A stretch of DNA of 64,000 nt, from the NCBI GenBank assembly GCA_026545225.1, contig CM048845.1, positions 78,792,533 to 78,856,532 of the forward strand, given 5' to 3'. This document shows positions 47,206-58,180 of the stretch, in pieces; within the stretch, counting starts at the first letter, position 1, and every line of letters starts with the position of its first letter. A model generated the notes under the pieces. That model was not told the DNA's origin, searched no databases, and saw nothing but the letters and a program-made list of their open reading frames with translations. The position numbers were made by a program, and so were the translations under genes. Origin of the DNA: Cornus controversa (Eukaryota > Streptophyta > Magnoliopsida > Cornales > Cornaceae).

Positions 47206-47784
47206 CGCTTTTAGAACGGGAATTCTGGAATGCTTAAGAGATGAGTCGGCAGTTGATTCATTTGTATTCGGGGATTACCACGCCCATGGCCCAATAATGA
47301 CGGGCCTAGAATTAGTTTTAGGCCCAAAACTCAGACAGAGATTCCAGCCCAATGAGTCTAAATTAGAATCCTCTAGGTCAGATCGTAAGCCCGACTGAGC
47401 CGATTGTAAGCTCTATCAACCCAATCTCCGCGCGTGTTTGTATTTTTTAAATTTAATTTTTTTATTTATAATAAGCTGAATGATCGACATTATTTCAATT
47501 TAATACTTATATTTATAGGGTTATTACTTATTAGATAATATAACTTAATAAAAATAATATAAATTATAAAGTATACTTGTATGAACAAGAAATTTTGTAC
47601 AGGTCAAACCTAAAACACAACAATCATATCATAGCATTATTAATTTACTATACAAGGTGTGTATACATGATGGAAAGAATTTCTTACTGGCTTCTCTGCA
47701 AGTACTCATCAAGTATCCATATATGTAGACTAGTGTGTTTATTGTATATAATTAAGTATAAGAATATTTGTTGTTTATATTACT
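47206..47784. other. DXO1 upstream region
   Basis: Presumed promoter of DXO1. The first 200 bp are moderately GC-rich; beyond 47440 the sequence is AT-rich with no gene or paired repeat seen. Confidence 0.5.
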
Positions 47785-48166
47785 TAGGGGTGACTATGGT
47801 TCATATTAGACACTAAACTTAATTCGAATGGTAATTTACGGATTGGTTAATTTTCAATCCGAACCGAACCGTGACCTATATTAATCCGAATCTAACCGAA
47901 TAGAATCGTTAAAATATGGATTGGTTTGGATTCGATTAGTGGATTGGGTTTACTCAATAAATATTACAGTTAGTAAAATAATATGATGCTATTTTCTTAG
48001 TAATTCAAAATAGATATTGAAATATTAGAGAAAAATTAAGAGAGTGTGTGACTAGACTAGCAAAACCTAAGAATACATACGAACAACAACAAATACTGTG
48101 ATAGAAGACACTGTGACAGAAATATAAAGAAAAAAAAAGTAATATTATTAAAAGAAACATAAAGAA

Positions 48167-48260
48167 AACAAAAAAGTAGCATCCAAATAGATCCTGTATG
48201 TGACGGAAACATAAAGAAAACAAAAAAGTAGCATCCAAATAGATCCTGTATGTGACGGAC
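48167..48260. repeat. tandem repeat of about 47 bp, two copies
   Basis: aaaagtagcatccaaataga followed by tcctgtatgtgacgga occurs twice in succession. A third partial unit lies just upstream. Confidence 0.9.
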
Positions 48261-48320
48261 ACAAAGAAAAAAAAGTTAGCAAAAGGTTAAAAGAAAGAAT
48301 AGAAAAGTAGTTATAATATA

Positions 48321-48685
48321 TGATGGGGTGTTTGACTCCTAATATGAAACGTATAACATGAGAGGATAGTGCTAAGGTGACGTGGATAAGAAGAATGCTA
48401 TAACCAAGACTGATTGTCTCCAAGTGGGAAAGTGAAGCTGAAAAGATAGAGTTTTACTAGGACACACCCTCACTTGGTCGCTATAAATACATGACGGTCC
48501 ATATACCAAGGTACGCAATTAATACCCTCTGAGTTCCTTTACAGCTTTCAAAGCCCTTCCGATTTCTGACTTGATCGTCGGAGCGTAGTCGGTCGGCACC
48601 GCGTCAGTACCCTTTCGATTACTCTTCTTTTGTCCTTTTTACAGGTTGGCATTTGACCAGTTCATGGTGAATTTTTGTTTCATTA
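48321..48685 (+). repeat. 5' LTR of the gag-only element
   Basis: Begins TGATGGGGTGTTTGACTCC and ends TTTGTTTCATTA, where the solo LTR of the same family ends CTTCATCA. TATAAATA at 48482-48489 is its likely TATA box. Confidence 0.85.
48482..48489 (+). promoter_or_regulatory. TATA box of the gag-only element 5' LTR
   Basis: TATAAATA in ggtcgctataaatacatg. The solo LTR keeps the same word at 54478; the 3' LTR has TATAGATA instead. Confidence 0.6.
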
Positions 48686-48687
48686 GT

Positions 48688-48705
48688 TGGCGCCATCTGT
48701 GGTAA
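48688..48705 (+). other. primer-binding site of the gag-only element
   Basis: TGGCGCCATCTGTGGTAA two bases after the LTR; same class as the site of the larger Tat element (5381). Confidence 0.6.
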
Positions 48706-48748
48706 ACAATCATAAGCTTGATTGTTCTACACGAATCATATATGAAGC

Positions 48749-50479
48749 ATGATGCACCTACGATCTGGGTTAGAGACTATGGCAGTACAATACCCCCTTG
48801 TGCAGGGCCCTCCTGTCGGCCACAATCCTCCAGCGCAGGACCTTCTTGCCGGTCACAATCCTCCAACCGCACAGGATCCTCCTGTCAACCATAACCTTCC
48901 TGGCGCACAGGATCCTCCTATCAGCCATGACTTTCCTGGCGGACAGGGCCCGTTTGCCGCCCCTGATCTTCCCACCTGCAATGTGCCAGCTACAGGACGG
49001 GGAGGTATGCAACCCCCTGGACAGATGGACTTCCCTGGGGCACGCCCCAAAATCTCAAACAACCAGGGACGGATCTCAGCGTTGGAATACCAGGTCCAGA
49101 ACTTGAATCAAAGCCTGGCCCAGATACTTCAACAAAATACGACAATTCTACAGTGCCTCCCTCCTGTGGAGCCAGTACCATCGCCGGGTCACCTTAGGCC
49201 TGTTGATCCAGAAAGGGATGGTGTTGGGCAAGACAGTGAATTCCCAATGGATGACGCAGCTCAGAGTCGAGTAAGAGGTGGGACAAATCCCAATCACCTA
49301 GTCTCACTAAAAAAGAACCAACCCCATGGAGACTCAGGGCACCTAGGGGAGACTACCTATTATGACATGGAGATACAGGACCTCAGAGGCAGGGTAGAAA
49401 GCATGGCCCACGCCATAAGGGGGAAGGGCCTTGCTACAGTAGAGGAGCTGGTCCAGCAAACCAACCTCCCTTTCTTTGCAGGGATAATGAACTGTCTTTT
49501 ACCCAACAAGTTCAAGATGCCCACCCTTGAAAGCTTTGATGGGACCAGGGACCCGCTAGATCATTTAGAGACCTACAAGGCTCTGATGCACCTCCAAAGA
49601 ATACTGGATGAAATCTTATGTAGAGCTTTTCCTACTACATTGAAGGGTTCTGCCCGGTCATGGTTTAACAACTTGAAGCCGACATCTGTACGTTCCTTCA
49701 AAGAACTGAACCAATTGTTCGTAGGCAATTTTATTGCCACCCAAAGGCACAGAAAGCACACCACCTATCTCCTGAACGTAAGACAGACTAAGGGGGAGTC
49801 ATTGTGAGACTACATTAACCGATTTAACAAGGAGATGTTGCAGGTTGATGCCCTGGACGATAAGGTGGCAGTTACCACATTCATGGGGGGCCTATTGCCT
49901 TCAAAGTTCTTGTACTCAATTTCCAAGCACCCTCCGGAAAGTATGTCCAAGCTACTCGTGAAGGTCCAAAAGTACATAAACACAGAGGAGGCCCTTGATG
50001 CGAGAAAGATTGACAGGAAAAGGGGGGGACAATCCAGTGAAGAAGGTAGAGACCCCAAGTATTACAGAATGGTATGGGAGCAGACTGATGAAACATCGCG
50101 TCATGATAAGGGATTCAACACCTTTAACCCCTTAAACACGTCAACAAGTCAAATCCTCCTCTACATCCAAGATGATCCGACTATTGCGTGGCCCCTAAAA
50201 CTAAGAACCGATCCATCCAAGAGGTCCTGCGATAAGTATTGCAGGTTCCATCGTGACCATGGCCACGATATAGTTGAGTGCATAGACTTGAAAAGGCAGA
50301 TTGAAAGTCTGATTCGTAAGGGCCAACTACAAATATATGTGGCCGAAGACGAGAAGGGAACACAGAACCGCCAATGGGATGGGGATGGTAAAGATGACAA
50401 CACTCAAAAAAATCATCTATTGGAGGAAATCAGAGTTATCTCTGGTGGACTTGAAGGAGGCAGGGGGCATATTGATTAG
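48749..50479 (+). pseudogene. gag of the gag-only element, one in-frame TGA
   Basis: Long gag frame from ATG 48749 to TAG 50479 (576 codons) in one phase, broken only by a TGA at 49805-49807 in ...GESL*DYINRFNKEML. The family usually has Arg there, so CGA to TGA is the likely change. N-terminal third: a Pro/Gly-rich repeat (AQDPPVNHNLPG and variants, residues about 20-75). Middle: capsid-like FKMPTLESFDGTRDPLDHLE and GSARSWFNNLKPTSVRSFKE. C-terminus: the Cys/His nucleocapsid-like CRFHRDHGHDIVECIDLKRQ. Either dead by a single change or rescued by readthrough; the nearly intact frame suggests a younger copy than the 4970 element. Confidence 0.8.
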
Positions 50480-50734
50480 AGACATTAGAAGGGAGGCAGT
50501 TGGCCCATCCTTGGAATGCTGAGCATCTGAGGAAGTGCCACCAGTAAAATTTTTTTTTAAAAAGTTGCATTTACTTTAATGATTCTAGCTAAAACTCAAT
50601 TTAATATTGAGCCTTAGGACGATAGCTCCGAGGTTTTTGCTCAAATAATTCTCTATTTATTACTAAAATATCAATAATAGTCATTTTTGTTTCAAAATAT
50701 GTTGTTATAACTAAAATAAAAAGTAAATAGCCAT

Positions 50735-51465
50735 ACAGGGGCACAACCCTACGTGGGCACAACCCTACGGGGATACACCTCCAAGGAGGGCCTTTAATGA
50801 AAAAGGCGGGATGGATGAATTCTGAGAACATTATTAAAATAACCCTACGGGGGCACAGCCCTACGTGGGCACAACTCTACTGGGATACACCTCCAAGGAG
50901 GGCCTTTAATGAAAAAGACGGGATAGATGAATTCTGAGAACATTGTTAAAATAGCCCTACGGGGGCACAGCCCCACGTGGGCACAACCTTACGGGGATAC
51001 ACCTCCAAGGAGGGCCTTTAATGAAAAAGGCAGGATTGATGAATTTCGAGAATATTGTTAAAATAGCCCTAAGGGGGCACAGCCCTACGTGGGCACAACT
51101 CTATGGGGATACACCTCCAAGGAGGGCCTTTAATGAAAAAGGCGAGATGAATGAATTTTGAGAACATTGTTAAAATAGCCCTACGGGGGCACAACCCTAC
51201 GAGGACACACCTCCAAGGAGGGCCTTTAATGAAAAATGCGGGATGGATGAATTCTGAGAACATTGTTAAAATAGCCCTATGGGGGCACATCCCTACGCAC
51301 AGCTAGCCCTACAGGGACACAGCCCCTATAGGGGCCCAGCCCAACTACAAGGACACAGCTCTACGGGGACACACCTCTTCAAAGAGACTTTAATAAAAAA
51401 ATGCGGGATAACTAATCCCGAGAATATTGTCAACCGACCCTACGGGGGCACAACCCCGTTAAAAT
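50735..51465. repeat. tandem array in the 3' region of the gag-only element
   Basis: About six units of 100-115 bp. A unit contains ccctacgggggcacagccc, tacacctccaaggagggcc, tttaatgaaaaaggcggga, then tgaattctgagaacattgtt. The last part (51290-51465) is a rearranged, shortened version. Open frames across it are by-products of the period. Confidence 0.9.
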
Positions 51466-52112
51466 TTTTTTTAGCAAATGGTGGGTAAGTCCCGCCAAAG
51501 TTGTCGCATGGCTTATCAAGAGTTGTGCTATATACTTTATTAGTTAAATATTATTAACCAAATGAGTCATTGGCATAATGGTTAAGGTGAGACCATTAGA
51601 GCTTATTAGTTAAAGTTAGATTCTTCAAAGTGACAATCATTTTATATATATATATATAAATCAGGTTTTTATATATCGGCCAAGGGCCGGGCCCAAGAAG
51701 AATTGACCCGACTAAGTGGCGGGTCAAAGAAGAAACTGACCTGACCAAGTGGCGGGCCCAAGAAGAAACAGGCCAGACCAAACAGCGGGCCCAGAAAGAA
51801 TCTAGCTCGACCAAAAGCTGGGCCCAAGGCCGGGCGCTTGGCCTAAGGCCGAGCGCTAGGCCGTGGTTCGAGGCCCAGCGCTAGGCCCTGGTTCAGGCCG
51901 GGAGCTTGGCTCTGGCACTAGGCCTTGGCTTGAGGTTGGGCGCTTAGCGTAAGGCCCAGGTGCCAGGCACGTGGCCCACGCACGCGTGTAAGTCTGAGCC
52001 CGCAAAAAAGAAAAAGAAAAAGATAGTTGGGTTAGGCCGGTGGTTTAAGTATCCGTTAAAACACCAAATATTCCTGATGTCCGACAAGCGACCCTCATGA
52101 ACATGGGGTATC
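51466..52112 (+). other. spacer between array and 3' LTR of the gag-only element
   Basis: Non-coding. 51700-51960 is GC-rich with repeated ggcccaagaagaa and aggccgagcgctaggcc words, i.e. another short degenerate repeat. acatggggta just before 52113 may be the polypurine tract. Confidence 0.6.
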
Positions 52113-52446
52113 TGATGGGGTGTTTGACTCCAAGAATGCTATAACCAAGACTGATTGTCTCCAAGTGAAAAAGGGAAGCTGAAAAGACAGAGTTTTACTA
52201 CAATTGGGAAATGGAAGCTGAAAAGACAGAGTTTTACTAGGCCACACCCTCACTTGGTCACTATAGATACAGGACAGTCCATATACCAAGGTACGCAATT
52301 AATAGCTTTCAAAGCCTTTCTGATTTTTGACTTGATCGTCGGAGCGTAGTTGGTCAGCACCGCACCGGTGCCCTTTCGATTGCTCTTCTTTTATCCTTTT
52401 TACAAGTTGGCGTTTGACCAGTTCAGGGTAGATTTTTGCTTCATAA
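52113..52446 (+). repeat. 3' LTR of the gag-only element, rearranged
   Basis: Collinear with the 5' LTR, but about 50 bp near its start are missing and about 40 bp (gaagctgaaaagacagag plus ttttacta) are duplicated at 52175-52240. The end reads GCTTCATAA. Confidence 0.85.
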
Positions 52447-52505
52447 TTATATATTTAAAATAGTGTTTATATAATTATATATAATATAAATTATATTTAT
52501 AAATA

Positions 52506-53315
52506 GGGAGATGATATTCGCACTCCCCTTTTCTATATTTGCACACCCATTTTAAATGAAATAACATTTCTTATTTAAAATTCAAAAGTGAATGATTATT
52601 ATTTTTCAAATTACACAACTACCCTTTCTTATATCCCTTGTTTTTTAACAGGATAAAAAAAAAACCAAAAAAATGGATTCAAAAAACAAATTTTTTATTG
52701 TTTGACTCGACCCAAAAAAAAGTTTTATATATTGAATAAATTATTTCTTTCATAGGACCAAAAAAAAAATCAAAAATATTGTTATCTTTATTGAATAAGT
52801 TATATATTTTGACAGGAATCGTAAAAAAAGAACCCAAAAAAAAGTTCTCTGTATAGGACCCAAAAAAAAAGTATACCATGAAAAAAAAAAAGGTATTGTA
52901 CGTAAAAAACAAAAAAAAAACTTATCTATGTTGAATAAATTCTCTCCTTTGATAGCATATAGGAAAGAAAAGTATGGTAAGCAACAAAAATAAGACAAAA
53001 AAAAAAGTTTCCCCTCTTGATAGAGTATTCATTAAAAAAAAGTTATCTTTGTTGAGTAGATTATCTCTTTGACAGGATAAAAAAAATACCGAAAAAAAAT
53101 GTTCCCTTTTGGTCTGAACAAAAAAAAAGTACTAAATGAAGTAAACAGAAGATAAAAGGAGTTAAAGTACGTTTATAGTATAAAGGGTAGTTAAGGTATT
53201 ATAAAATAAATAATGATGCATTAATGAGTTTATGAACTTTCTTGTCATTTTATTTAAAAGAAAAAGGCTAGTAGAGTGCAATTCTATAAAAGTGGAATGC
53301 GAATATTACCTTCCT
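52506..53315. mobile_element. A-tract-rich MITE
   Basis: Inverted termini GGGAGATGATATTCGCACTCC (left, first 20 bases diagnostic) and, on the minus strand, AGGAAGGTAATATTCGCATT at 53315. The 7-bp direct repeat ATAAATA flanks it (52499-52505 and 53316-53322). The interior is described in the next entry. Non-coding, about 810 bp. Confidence 0.65.
52655..53135. repeat. degenerate A-tract array inside the MITE
   Basis: More than ten A7-A11 tracts, set in diverged units such as ttgaataaattatctctttgac + aggacc + A-tract + gtt. The spacing is irregular, roughly 20-40 bp. Confidence 0.75.
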
Positions 53316-53617
53316 ATAAATATTATATTAGTCACAGTTCGGATCGGTTCAGTTTAACGGTTCGGATTGAATTTTTCATATACTAAACTATTAACCGAAT
53401 TGTTACTAACGGATTTGTACTTTTTAAATACATAGCTGAACCGTTACCAACAAATTATCCATGGTTTGGATCAGTTTGGACCGATTTAATTCGGATTCAC
53501 GGATTTTTTGAACACCCCTAATGTTACTTATATATACATACTCAATCATTGTGAGAACATAATACTTAAAAGAGCGTGTGTATATTTACAAGTGTGTTTG
53601 TAGGATAAGTAATATAA

Positions 53618-55507
53618 GGGTGAATATCTCTTACCTGATGTTTGCTAAATTATCTCTCATCTAAAACTTTTTACAAAATGATAGTTATCCTCCTCGAGGT
53701 TTGTCCAAATATTTTAAGCCAATTTTTTTTAAATGTCGAAACTACCCTTAAATTAAATAAGTGACATAAATAGTCTCTGGTAAAATGACTTAAATAGCCC
53801 TTAGTATTAGGAATTTAAAATACAGAAGTTCTAGACATGTTTCTCGCAATGGCTATTTCCATAAACGACGGTGAGGCTAAAATTAAAAGTCTCCATAAGC
53901 TAGAAGAAAGCAATACATACACACATACATATACATGTACCCTTATATTCCAGTGATTGGTGGTTATTGCCATTGATTTTGTAAGAAAATACCAGTGGGT
54001 TTCAAGAAACTCGACTTATTAGCCAAATTTCATTGAAGCAGCTAATGGCATGGTGTTGTAAGGTGTATCAACCAAATTTCTTACTTCTCCATTATTATCA
54101 CTACCACCACCACCACTACCACTACCAATGAAACCCCCAAAACTTATCAAGAAATTACATTCATTTTCTCTGTAAGATTAACTTAGTACGATTAACCAAG
54201 AAATCTAAAAGCAATCACTTTCACTTTCAGAATGGCTCTTAGTAGGTTATTTTTCTCATATCATCTCTTTCTTTGACAACATATTGATGTATAGCTCTAA
54301 GGCCAACACCATAACTGATAGAGTATTTGACTCCAATCGTGAGACGTATGATATGGAGGTTGAGAGTAAGGTGACGTGGACAAGAGGTATGTTTTGATCA
54401 GGACTTTTTTTATCTCCAGATAAGTCTAGGGAACTGAAGAGCTAATCTTCTACTAGGATACGTTCCCATGTTGTTGCTATAAATACAGAGACAGTCCATA
54501 TACCGAGGTATGTAATTAATATCTTCTCAAGTGCCTTTACAGTTTAAGAAAGCCCTTTCGATTTCTGACTTGATCGTCGGTCGGAGTGTAGTCGACCGAC
54601 ACCGTGCCGGTGCCCTTTCGACTACCCTTCTTTTATCATTTTTACAGGTTGGCGTTTGACCAGCTCGGGGTAAATTTCTGCTTCATCAATAACATTCACC
54701 GATTCAATTTCTTACAACCTAACCCACTCATAAAAACATGATGACCTCGACTCACTAACCAAAACTCATAAAATTTAAAAACCACCAAACGGGTTAGTAG
54801 AATATAACTAAAAACCCTTATTGCTGCTCAAACCCATCTCTCTAGTTTCTCTTTCTAAAAAAATGTAAAAACCCTGGTTTCCATTCAATGATACCTGTTC
54901 TATTGTTAAATGAGAGAATTAACCATTTTCCAATGATTATTGGAGAATCTTGATGCGGGTCTTGTCTTTAGTGGTTACTGCCATTGATTTTGCAAGAAAA
55001 TAATAGTGTGTGTTTGGCCAAACGAACAAACAGCGATGCAACATGGAGACGATCGGCAATGAATGAGTTTGTGGGTATTATACGATGGTTGGTTTGATTT
55101 CATCGCCGAGACCAAGGTTCTTGTCGGCGAGTTTTGTTTGGTTTAAGGGGACTAGGATCACAACGAATTGTGTTGCTCTCAGTCCAATCGCGACAGAAAT
55201 GTTCTTTGCCGGTAAGACAGAGGAGAAGGTGGAAAGAGTGATGAAGGAATGACGACTGAGTCAACTCAATGAGACTCATGTGATTGTACATGTGTGTACA
55301 TATATATTGGGATTTTTAGAAATATTATAGGCATTATCCACGTTTGAGATTCAATTCTTTTGATGATATACAACAGCGCTTTTAGTAAGAATAAAATAGT
55401 AATTTAACAAGTGATTAAATTCTGACATGAACGTCAGGGTAGTTTTGCAAAAAGTTTTAACCGAGAAATAATTTGACAAATTTCAGAGAGTTAAGAGATA
55501 TTCACCC
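53618..55507. mobile_element. Mutator-like element with a nested solo LTR
   Basis: Inverted arms of about 65 bp: the left arm starts GGGTGAATATCTCTTACC and contains TAAAACTTTTTACAAAA. The right arm, read on the minus strand from 55507, starts GGGTGAATATCTCTTAAC and contains TTAAAACTTTTTGCAAAA. Outer 9-mers GTAATATAA and ATATTATAA match at 7 of 9. The interior has moderately GC-rich, gene-like parts (53830-54180 and 55000-55260) with no recognisable domain. Confidence 0.65.
54316..54688 (+). mobile_element. solo LTR of the gag-only element family
   Basis: 373 bp, TGATAGAGTATTTGACTCC...CTTCATCA, with the perfect 5-bp duplication ATAAC (54311-54315 and 54689-54693). It shares gatttctgacttgatcgtcgg and ttacaggttggcgtttgacc with the LTRs at 48321 and 52113, but is clearly diverged from both. 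Confidence 0.9.
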
Positions 55508-56289
55508 ATATTATAAAGTTTATAGAGGTATTATCTAAGGGTGAGTAAGAGATTTTATCTATTGTAGAGACGCATTCGAAATCACAAAATCACTTTCAGT
55601 CTATTTTAAATTTCTAAAATTAATATTATCAAGTTCTTAATTATTGTAAAAATAGATTATACCATAAAACATCATATAAGATCTTCTGAAAATTGTATAT
55701 GACTTAGTTAATTAATAAAATATAGGATAAATTACTTTGACCTCTATTAATGTTTGGCTGAATTACTTTCATATTAAAGTTTTTTAAAAATAACTTTGAC
55801 ACCCCTCTCAAAGTTGGTAACCATTAAAAAAGTGAACATTAATGGTAAATTTACCATACTATCTCTAAATTCAAAACATTTATATAAGACATTAAGGTTC
55901 ATTTGGTCATTTTAGTCTAAATAGTTATGGTTAAAATGGTAATTTAAAATAGTGACCAAGGTTCTTTTTGTCATTTTACTATAAAAGAATAGTAGTTTTG
56001 GCATTTCAATTTGTCTATTTAATTGGCCTTTAATTTAAGGGTAAATATCATTGACACTTCATCTGGTTTGGACTTATTTCACACGGATATAAATTTTACT
56101 TATAACTATCATATAAACTCTAACCAATATTTTCGTCCCTAATTCCGTTAGTTTAAATATAAAATATCTAATATACCTTTAATGTTTTAATAGAATTTAA
56201 TATAAAATATTAATATTTTTAAAAGAAAATTTTGCCCCATTATAAAATAAAATAATACCATAGCCTGCAACGCCTGTTAGAAATATAGG
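55508..56289. other. gene-free stretch with isolated Mutator-type ends
   Basis: ggataaattactttgacctc at about 55725 and gggtaaatatcattgacact at about 56040 resemble the left arms of the Mutator-like elements at 20395 and 53618, but I could not find matching right arms. Confidence 0.4.
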
Positions 56290-57389
56290 CGTTGGAGAAT
56301 ATGATGTATTGATTGATAGTGTGGCCACAGTGAGACATCTGTTGATACGTCGTTTATGATGGAGGTTACTTCGCCCAGAAGAAGAATATAGCTTTAGTGG
56401 TTGGTGGTGGAGCTATTGCCAGAGATTGAAGCTGTGCATCAGTGTCGGCTAGTAACTTGTCATCACCTTCGAGCAAGAACTCGGTCTCTTGGGTCAAGAC
56501 GACGAAGCCGACAACAGCGGTCTGTAATATGTGTCATCGTCTTCGTCATCACTGTCCAACTGAGCTCCACTGTGTCCTTGCAGTGAGCTCCAACCATGGT
56601 CATGTTGCCTCGATCACCTTCTTCACCATCTGGGTCTCCTCCGACGACCACCAATTCCGTTGTTGAAGCCCCATGACAGAGATTGTGCTAGTAACACGTT
56701 GAATTAGAGAGATGAATGCAAATGTGTAGTTTGTCGAACTCCAGTGTCGATCACCGTCCATTAGAGTACCATGCCATGGCCACCGCGATTCTCCACTGTC
56801 AAAGTTCCTTCTCCAACCATCCAAACGTGACCATCATCTTCTCCATGCGCAAACCATTGCCAACCACCGCCAACACCATCTTCATCTTCTCTATCAAACC
56901 ATGGCCACAGTTCATCGGACAAATTACTATAGCCGTGGAACCGAGTTCCAACTCCGCAGTCGAGAACTGACCACCGCTGTCTTCACTGGCAAGAAAACGT
57001 CCACAATGAAGCACCACTGCTGTACCAACTCCATGAAAGCTCCATGATGAAGCTCGAGCACCACCGCGGATCATCATCTTTAACCGGAACTCCATGAATA
57101 TCAACCGAAACTTCACCACCAAGAGAGAGAGGGAGAGAGAGATAGAGAGAGACTAAGAAATTAGCTACCCTTGCTACTACATGATCAACATCATTTGTTG
57201 TGCTCCCAACCCCAGACCCGCCACAGAGAGAGAAAGGTTATTAAATTGTGAAATTCTTGTCAAACTTTCATTCATTCCATTGCCAGTGGTGATGATGAAT
57301 ATGAACGGGATAAAAATGGTGGAGAAGTTTGATTGAGGGTGATGGCCTTGCATGTCCATGTATGGTGAATGATGAAGGTGGCGGTGGCA
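56290..57389. other. GC-rich gene-like segment, function unknown
   Basis: The stretch 56400-57150 is clearly more GC-rich than its surroundings and open for 60-107 codons in several frames on both strands (for example 56799-57122 on the minus strand). No known domain is seen. The words resemble the interior of the Mutator-like element at 20395 and the segment 62290-62530, so transposon origin is likely. A (GA)n tract lies at 57121-57150. Confidence 0.4.
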
Positions 57390-57825
57390 TTGAGGGTCGC
57401 AAGAGCAATTTGCATTATGAGTCACCCAATTCCGAACACCAATGATTCTCACCTAGTGCAGGTTATTCTGCCGCTGAAGCAGCTGGGTCGCAAATCAGAT
57501 ATATATTTCCTATTCTCACAATGTTGCCCCAAAGGGGAAATTCATTGCATTTGTATCAACGGAGGCGGAGACTGATTAGCCAGAGATTGAACTAAAGCCG
57601 GGATTTGATCTTTTAGGGCCTGTGGACGAGATATTCTTTGATATCTATGACATATATGAACCAGTTAATGAGCCTTCTCTGGATAATTGTTTTATATCAA
57701 TAAGCTATGATGCCACAACATAATTTGAGTCAATTGTCATGGATGTGCTCAATATGTATACCATGATAACTGGGAAGGTTGTTGACCTCAGTGTGGATCT
57801 AAATGAGGCCAGTGCTACTGAATAA
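57390..57825 (+). pseudogene. Rab GDP-dissociation inhibitor (GDI) C-terminal pseudogene
   Basis: GDI extracts GDP-bound Rab GTPases from membranes. Here only the last 140 or so codons are present. The first frame reads [20 protein letters not shown] and ends LGRKSDIYF; a frameshift near 57510 follows. The second frame continues [20 protein letters not shown], then LLGPVDEIFFDIYDIYEPVN, then MYTMITGKVVDLSVDLNEAS, with the stop at 57823-57825. A TAG near 57580 and a TAA near 57720 interrupt it. No intron is visible over this length, whereas plant GDI genes are intron-rich as I recall, so a processed or transposon-captured copy is likely. The rest of the gene is absent upstream. Confidence 0.85.
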
Positions 57826-58180
57826 TGAGAAGTTATATGGTCTGTGCATGCATGTACCTGTGCTTCCTTCTTGCCAAATTCAGTAAGTAAAACATCACAT
57901 ATTTCTTGCAAGTAAAACATCACATATTTCTTGTGTGATTTGCCTAATCAAAGAGAGAAGTAGGGATGGATTATATTCTTTCCTCTTTTTGTTTGATTTG
58001 ATAGAAGAGAAGAGAATGAAATAATACCTTACTTTGTTTGTTAGGAAACCACTTCATAGTTTAACTTTTTGGGTCAAATCACGAACAACCATGATTCCTT
58101 TGATTAGAGGTCCGGCTCAGATCGCAAGCAGCCTGTGATATCTTTGGTTATATTCAAAATTAACAATTTTTGTCATGATT
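57826..58180. other. intergenic, with a truncated MITE piece
   Basis: A 25-bp unit (agtaaaacatcacatatttc plus ttgca) is duplicated at about 57885-57935. 57955-58050 matches 61830-61945 (agagaagtagggatgg, ctttgtttgttaggaaa), i.e. a fragment of the MITE at 61790. Confidence 0.5.

Larger units (their letters stand above)
48321..52446 (+). mobile_element. gag-only (non-autonomous) Tat-related LTR retrotransposon
   Basis: Two related LTRs (48321-48685 and 52113-52446) enclose a primer-binding site, one gag gene and a tandem array. There is no trace of protease, RT, RNase H or integrase in the 3.4 kb between them. This fits the class described as TR-GAG, which would depend on proteins from an autonomous relative. 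Flanking 5-mers are ATATA and TTATA (4 of 5). It sits inside the hAT-like element 47785-53520. Confidence 0.8.
47785..53520. mobile_element. hAT-like non-autonomous element split by two later insertions
   Basis: Ends TAGGGGTGACTATGG at 47785 and GAACACCCCTA at 53520. The flanking 8-mers ATATTACT (47777-47784) and ATGTTACT (53521-53528) match at 7 of 8, fitting the 8-bp duplication of hAT elements. Subterminal parts on both sides share CGGATTGG / CCGAACCG words. Removing 48321-52446 and 52506-53315 leaves about 0.8 kb. The termini resemble those of the element at 4554-18953. Confidence 0.6.

Noticed and set aside
46997-47398. 133-codon plus-strand frame
   Set aside because: Lies opposite to DXO1 exon 1 and its leader; it is the shadow of the Ser/acidic and CT-rich sequence.
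48770-49181. Open frames opposite or shifted to the gag of the gag-only element
   Set aside because: Caused by the Pro/Gly-rich repeat in gag; no independent evidence.
50601-51290. Frames of 70-77 codons with repeated FIHPAFFIKGPPW words
   Set aside because: Translation of the tandem array in the gag-only element.
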